A stretch of DNA of 33,860 bases from an uncultured Oscillospiraceae bacterium (lineage in GTDB: Bacteria > Bacillota > Clostridia > Oscillospirales > Oscillospiraceae), in NCBI GenBank assembly GCA_934591725.1, contig CAKTPR010000010.1, positions 1 through 33,860 on the forward strand. The letters are read 5' to 3'. The position numbers and the translations under genes were made by a program. The notes beneath the pieces are model-generated. The model saw only the letters and a program-made list of their open reading frames with translations, did no database searches and had not been told where the DNA came from. This document shows, one piece after another, positions 32,572 through 33,860 of this stretch. The number at the start of each line of letters is the position of its first letter. Positions within the stretch are counted from its first letter, which is position 1.

Positions 32572-33597
32572 ATGAAGCAGAAATTCGTTGGGTTCGGAGA
32601 GCTCCTTGTCCGTCTTGCACCGGCAGGATATCTGCGCTTTCCTCAGGCAGACAGCTTCACTGTCAACTACACCGGCGCAGAGGGCAACATGGCCATCGCG
32701 CTTTCGTATATGGGTATTGAGTCCTCTCTGGTAACAAAGCTGCCGGATAATGACATCGGCCGCTGCGCTATGAGAAAGCTTGCCATGTACAGCGTCGATA
32801 CCTCTCAGATAAGATGGGGCGGCGACCGCATCGGCGTGTATTATCTGGAGCGCGGCGCCTCCCAGCGTCCCTCAAAGATAATTTACGACCGCCGCTATTC
32901 CGCAATTGCTCAGGCCGATCCCTCGGAGTTCGACTGGGAAGATATCCTGAGGGACGCCGGTTGGTTTCATTTCACCGGCATCACCGCCGGCCTCAGCGAG
33001 TCCACCGCGCAGATGTGCCGCGAGGCCTGCGAAGCGGCGCACCGTCTCGGTGTAAAAGTGAGCTGCGATCTCAATTACAGAAAATACCTCTGGACTCCGG
33101 AAGCGGCACAGAGCGTGATGCGTCCGCTGATGCAGTATGTCGATGTGCTTATAGCCAATGAGGAAGACAGCGAAAAGGTTCTCGGCATCAGCGCCAGAGA
33201 CACCGATATCTATGCCGGCAAGCTGAGCGTTGACGGCTATACGGAGCTTGCACGCAAGCTTACGGACACCTTTGGTTTTGAAAAGGTCGCAATAACTCTC
33301 AGAGAGTCCATATCTGCTTCCGTGAACAACTGGTCTGGCTTGCTTTACAGCGGTGGTCAGCCGCATCTCTCAAAAAAATACACGATCAACATCGTTGATC
33401 GTGTCGGCGGCGGAGATTCTTTTGCCTCCGGTCTGATATATGCGCTCATGAAGGATATGCCGGATCAGCAGGCGCTGGAATATGCGGTGGCTGCCTCCTG
33501 TCTCAAGCAGACAATGGAGTTTGATTTCAACCTTTCCTCGGTTGATGAGGTCATGAATCTGATGGGCGGCGACGGTTCCGGCCGCGTTGTCCGGTGA
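32572..33597 (+). CDS. kdgK: PfkB-family sugar kinase, 2-keto-3-deoxygluconate kinase-like
   Basis: A 341-residue ribokinase-fold kinase. FVGFGELLVRLAP and FTVNYTGAEGNMAIALSYMG are typical of KdgK-type N-termini. The PfkB second signature DRVGGGDSFASGLIY, near residue 275, holds the catalytic aspartate and anion hole, and NEEDSEKVLG is also characteristic. Expected reaction: ATP-dependent phosphorylation of 2-keto-3-deoxygluconate or a close analogue, giving the substrate of the aldolase one base upstream. It is last in the operon, followed by a strong terminator. The symbol reflects family likeness; the true substrate depends on the pathway. Confidence 0.85.
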   Translation: MKQKFVGFGELLVRLAPAGYLRFPQADSFTVNYTGAEGNMAIALSYMGIESSLVTKLPDNDIGRCAMRKLAMYSVDTSQIRWGGDRIGVYYLERGASQRPSKIIYDRRYSAIAQADPSEFDWEDILRDAGWFHFTGITAGLSESTAQMCREACEAAHRLGVKVSCDLNYRKYLWTPEAAQSVMRPLMQYVDVLIANEEDSEKVLGISARDTDIYAGKLSVDGYTELARKLTDTFGFEKVAITLRESISASVNNWSGLLYSGGQPHLSKKYTINIVDRVGGGDSFASGLIYALMKDMPDQQALEYAVAASCLKQTMEFDFNLSSVDEVMNLMGGDGSGRVVR

Positions 33598-33635
33598 GTT
33601 TCCAAAGCCCTGCCTGACGGCTCCCAAACAAAAAC

Positions 33636-33671
33636 GGCACGCCGCAAAACATATGCAGCGTGCCTGTTTTT
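33636..33671. terminator. Bidirectional terminator between kdgK-like gene and spo0A
   Basis: GGCACGC (33636-33642) pairs with GCGTGCC (33658-33664), extended by inner GC pairs, followed by TGTTTTT on the plus strand. On the minus strand GTTTTTG follows the stem. Confidence 0.85.
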
Positions 33672-33677
33672 AATTTA

Positions 33678-33860
33678 TTATTTTATCGCGTGCTTTCGCC
33701 GGAGGCTGAGATTGTCGGCGATCATTGCGATGAACTCCGAATTTGTGGGCTTGCCCTTTATATTGGAAACCGTGTAGCCGAAAAACTTCTGGAGAGTTTC
33801 GATATCGCCGCGGTCCCATGCGACCTCTATGGCATGGCGTATCGCGCGCTCGACGCGTGA
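33678..33860 (-). CDS. spo0A: Spo0A response regulator, C-terminal end
   Basis: Leftward translation of the right edge gives 60 residues up to TAA at 33680-33678. It begins SRVERAIRHAIEVAWDRG and contains FGYTVSNIKGKPTNSEFIAM, the strongly conserved DNA-binding end of Spo0A, the master regulator of sporulation. The receiver domain and start lie beyond the window. It marks the organism as belonging to a sporulating lineage, although Spo0A is sometimes kept in non-sporulating relatives. Confidence 0.93.
   Translation of the reverse strand, partial: SRVERAIRHAIEVAWDRGDIETLQKFFGYTVSNIKGKPTNSEFIAMIADNLSLRRKHAIK

Overview
The window looks like chromosomal DNA of an anaerobic Firmicute of class Clostridia, plausibly a gut Oscillospiraceae-like lineage. 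The reasons are a Spo0A C-terminus at the right edge, a type III glutamine synthetase, a YmdB/YhaO/YhaN-like trio, tandem large serine recombinases of clostridial integrative elements, moderately GC-rich coding DNA and canonical sigma-A promoters. This assignment is inferred from gene content; no database was searched.

Layout. (1) 1-2480 is a decayed mobile-element scar. It holds the tail of an IS256-type transposase and its terminal repeat joined to a beheaded serine recombinase, a second serine recombinase with an internal deletion, a truncated small ORF, and a remnant of an IS200-type element with its end hairpin. (2) 2497-14885 is housekeeping and mixed. It holds glnN with a promoter and a terminator-like hairpin in its leader, a P-loop/CYTH-like protein, a zinc-ribbon membrane protein, a BRO-N protein next to a repeat-rich intergenic region, tRNA-Leu(TAA), a two-RCK_C cation:proton antiporter, a PfoR-like membrane protein, a GT-C-like membrane protein, tRNA-Arg(ACG) and two short ORFs. 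(3) 15005-20014 is a tightly packed operon: YmdB-type phosphodiesterase, SbcD/YhaO-like nuclease, YhaN-like ATPase with a membrane hairpin, and a MalY/PatB-type PLP enzyme. (4) 20158-33597 is a catabolic island. A LacI regulator lies beside a leftward operon (BNR-fold protein, TctC-TctB-TctA transporter, FrdA-like flavoprotein, HpaI-type aldolase), and two rightward units follow (a TIM-barrel isomerase; then Gfo/Idh/MocA x2, a second TIM-barrel isomerase, KDPG-type aldolase and KDG-type kinase). (5) The window ends in the 3' end of spo0A, convergent with the island across a shared terminator.

The most interesting system is the island. Three near-identical LacI-type operators with a central CG (28000-28013, 28121-28134, 29011-29024) sit at or just downstream of three good sigma-A promoters, so the leftward operon and both rightward units appear to form one local regulon. 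The gene set suggests uptake of an organic or sugar acid by a tripartite tricarboxylate-type transporter, cytoplasmic redox and isomerisation chemistry by Gfo/Idh/MocA plus AP_endonuc_2-type enzymes (a pairing known from 3-keto-sugar routes), then phosphorylation and cleavage by an Entner-Doudoroff-like kinase and aldolase. The FrdA-like flavoprotein, the HpaI aldolase and the apparently cytoplasmic BNR protein do not fit any standard hexuronate pathway I can name, so the substrate is unknown and may be new.
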